A stretch of DNA of 64,000 bases, taken from NCBI RefSeq assembly GCF_003391115.1, contig NZ_QTJP01000001.1:3246501-3310500 (forward strand). Reading direction: 5' to 3'. Below, piece by piece: positions 62,683 through 64,000 of this stretch. Position numbers and translations under genes: made by a program. Positions within the stretch are counted from its first letter, which is position 1, and each line of letters begins with the position of its first letter. The notes under the pieces are model-generated. The model was not told the origin of the DNA. It ran no database searches and saw only the letters and a program-made list of their open reading frames with translations. The stretch is from Sphingomonas crusticola. GTDB lineage: Bacteria > Pseudomonadota > Alphaproteobacteria > Sphingomonadales > Sphingomonadaceae.

Positions 62683-63657
62683 ATGACCGATGTCGCTTAT
62701 TCCGGCACCAGCCGCACGCTCCAACTGACGCGCGACTATCCCCACCCTATCGCAAAGGTGTGGGCGGCAGTCTCGACGCCGGCGCGGATCGCCGACTGGA
62801 TGGGCGTTGAATGGCTGGGAGACGAAGGCGCGGCGCTGCACGAAGGCGCGCATTTCGACTATCGCTTCGGAGCGATGGATATGGAAAGCCGTGCGCATGT
62901 GCTGCGCTACGAGCCGCCGCACCTCCTAGAGCATAGCTGGTTTGAGAATGTCCCGCCCTTCGGGCGCGTCCGGTGGGCATTGGAGGAGGTGGACGGTGGC
63001 ACGCGGCTGACCTTGACGCATGTCCTTCCGGTATTCGAGGAGGCACCGCGTACCGGGGCTGGCTGGACCGTCCTGATGGAGCAGCTCGCCGCCTCGCTCG
63101 GCGATGCTCCGGCGACGCTCGACTGGTGTGCGCTGCGCGATGAGTATGCCCGCCGCTTCGGCCCCGAGGCGACGCGCGACGGGCGGCTCGTGCCGCAGGG
63201 AGATCGCCAGACGCTGACGTTCGACCGGATATTGCACCATTCGCCGGAGACCGTGTGGGACGTGTTGACGACGCCCGCCGGCATCAGCCGCTGGTGGCAG
63301 GCCGACGCAGTGGTCGATCCTCATGTCGGCGGGCGCTTCGAACTGCTGTTCCGCGAGTTCGGCCACCGCCTGAACGGCGCGATCACCTGCTATGATCCGC
63401 CCCGCCGCTTCGGCTTCACCTGGCCGGAAGGTGCGGCAGGCAAAGACAGCGAAGTGCTGTTCGAATTGTCGCCGGACGCTGCCGGAACGCATTTGCGGCT
63501 GATCCACGATCTGCCGGGCGATGTCGCCGTGATCGGCTTCGCGGCTGGCTGGCACTGGCATCTCGACGGGATGGACGATGCCGCCCGCAATGTCGCAACG
63601 GAGTGGGACGGCACACGCTTCCAGATGCTCCGGAAGGTCTACGGCATGACGCTGTAG
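62683..63657 (+). CDS. Tandem SRPBCC/AHSA1-domain protein
   Basis: 324 residues from ATG 62683 (GGGAG eight bases upstream; ATG 62677 is too close to it). It contains two AHSA1/activator-of-Hsp90-like SRPBCC domains: one about 8-150 with DYPHPIAKVWAAVSTPARIA and HLLEHSWF, and one about 170-320 with ILHHSPETVWDVLTTPAGIS and PPRRFGFTWPEG. Each domain has a hydrophobic ligand cavity; bacterial versions have unknown ligands. Regulated with the preceding ArsR gene. Confidence 0.9.
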   Translation: MTDVAYSGTSRTLQLTRDYPHPIAKVWAAVSTPARIADWMGVEWLGDEGAALHEGAHFDYRFGAMDMESRAHVLRYEPPHLLEHSWFENVPPFGRVRWALEEVDGGTRLTLTHVLPVFEEAPRTGAGWTVLMEQLAASLGDAPATLDWCALRDEYARRFGPEATRDGRLVPQGDRQTLTFDRILHHSPETVWDVLTTPAGISRWWQADAVVDPHVGGRFELLFREFGHRLNGAITCYDPPRRFGFTWPEGAAGKDSEVLFELSPDAAGTHLRLIHDLPGDVAVIGFAAGWHWHLDGMDDAARNVATEWDGTRFQMLRKVYGMTL

Positions 63658-63714
63658 CTTGGCGCGGCGCGGTGGCCGCTTCCTGGAACAAGCGCTTTGG
63701 CATAGGATCGCCCG

Positions 63715-64000
63715 GTGGCGCGCAAGCTTACCCTCGATACGCATCCGGCCTTTGCCAAGGCGGCAGAATGGGAGGGCCATTTGCGTGCTGACCGGCGCCG
63801 ATCGGAACATACGATCCGCGCTTATGGTGCGACCGCGCGCCGACTGATCCAGTTTCTCGGGCAGCATCGTGCCGCCGCGATCGACAGCGCCGACCTGGCG
63901 AGGCTCGATGCGGCGGAGTTGCGCGCTTTTCTGGCGTTGCGGCGAGGCGAGGGGCTCGCCAATGCTTCGGCGGCGCGTGAATTGTCGGCGGTGCGCGGCT
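63715..64000 (+). CDS. xerC: Tyrosine recombinase XerC, 5' part only
   Basis: The frame from GTG 63715 is open to the window end (95 residues). It starts RKLTLDTHPAFAKAAEWEGH and contains the N-terminal SAM-like core-binding domain of Xer recombinases with HTIRAYGATARRLIQFL and the LRAFLALRRGEGLANASAAR stretch. The catalytic R-H-R-Y domain lies beyond the window. XerC with XerD resolves chromosome dimers at dif. No att-type repeats or integrase-associated genes here argue for the housekeeping XerC. Confidence 0.8.
   Translation, partial: MARKLTLDTHPAFAKAAEWEGHLRADRRRSEHTIRAYGATARRLIQFLGQHRAAAIDSADLARLDAAELRAFLALRRGEGLANASAARELSAVRG

Noticed and set aside
63715-64000. Phage or integrative element at the right edge because of a tyrosine recombinase
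   Set aside because: The N-terminal domain fits housekeeping XerC; no attachment repeats, tRNA gene or phage genes are nearby.
1-64000. CRISPR arrays, rRNA and tRNA genes
   Set aside because: No regular direct-repeat/spacer pattern and no cloverleaf or rRNA-like sequence was found by reading; small RNAs could be missed.

Overview
The window is GC-rich (about 65%) chromosomal DNA of an alphaproteobacterium, most likely a sphingomonad (Sphingomonas or a close relative). This rests on family recognition, not a search: a DUF1013/TrcR-type regulator, a glucose-fructose-oxidoreductase-like enzyme beside a gluconolactonase, a porin inside the sulfate-uptake operon, a short ComEC-type protein, an alginate-export-type porin, a tryptophan-halogenase-family protein, and a candidate EcfG (general stress response) promoter. 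I see no rRNA, tRNA, CRISPR array, insertion sequence or prophage. Genes are dense; the longest gap without a gene is about 270 bp (6031-6300).

Layout. 1-8.7 kb: an esterase cut by the window edge, a LysR regulator divergent from an epoxide-hydrolase-like enzyme, a TraB/GumN-like envelope protein, an SGNH hydrolase, a DUF3857-transglutaminase protein and a small HNH protein. 8.7-13.9 kb: a secreted unknown, a double-motif aspartic protease and a large secreted GH2 glycosidase with a LamG-like domain. 14.0-19.6 kb: sulfate uptake (rrf2-sbp-porin-cysT-cysW-cysA). 19.6-22.9 kb: a CmcJ-like oxidoreductase facing a halogenase that directly follows a Phd/VapC toxin-antitoxin pair. 23.1-37.0 kb: transport and metabolism (antiporter, porin, M1 peptidase, channel-like protein, EamA exporter, MDR oxidoreductase, pirin, MsrA, gluconolactonase, Gfo/Idh enzyme, MATE pump, GST).

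37.1-48.2 kb is mostly housekeeping: trcR, thrC, xseB, ispA, coaD, a cyclophilin, queA, apt, a TRIC-type channel, tgt, gltA and gltX. QueA and Tgt both act in queuosine synthesis, but this Tgt lacks the usual zinc cysteines. 48.2-56.4 kb: a frameshifted comEC, a cNMP-domain flavoprotein, a second cyclophilin, DUF1810, a 3-methyladenine glycosylase, a cysteine-desulfurase-like enzyme and an M28 peptidase. 56.5-59.2 kb: an SRPBCC-alcohol dehydrogenase-SDR operon behind a candidate EcfG promoter. 59.2-64 kb: a beta-hydroxyacid dehydrogenase, an isochorismatase-type hydrolase, glutathione reductase, an ArsR-AHSA1 pair with a likely leaderless transcript, and the start of xerC.

Recurring non-coding features are terminator-like hairpins just upstream of Shine-Dalgarno sequences (four places), two families of palindromic intergenic repeats, and two genes whose Shine-Dalgarno points at a non-standard start codon. 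The observations I rate highest are the zinc-less Tgt, the toxin-antitoxin/halogenase linkage, the EcfG-type stress operon, the comEC frameshift and the sulfate operon with its own porin.
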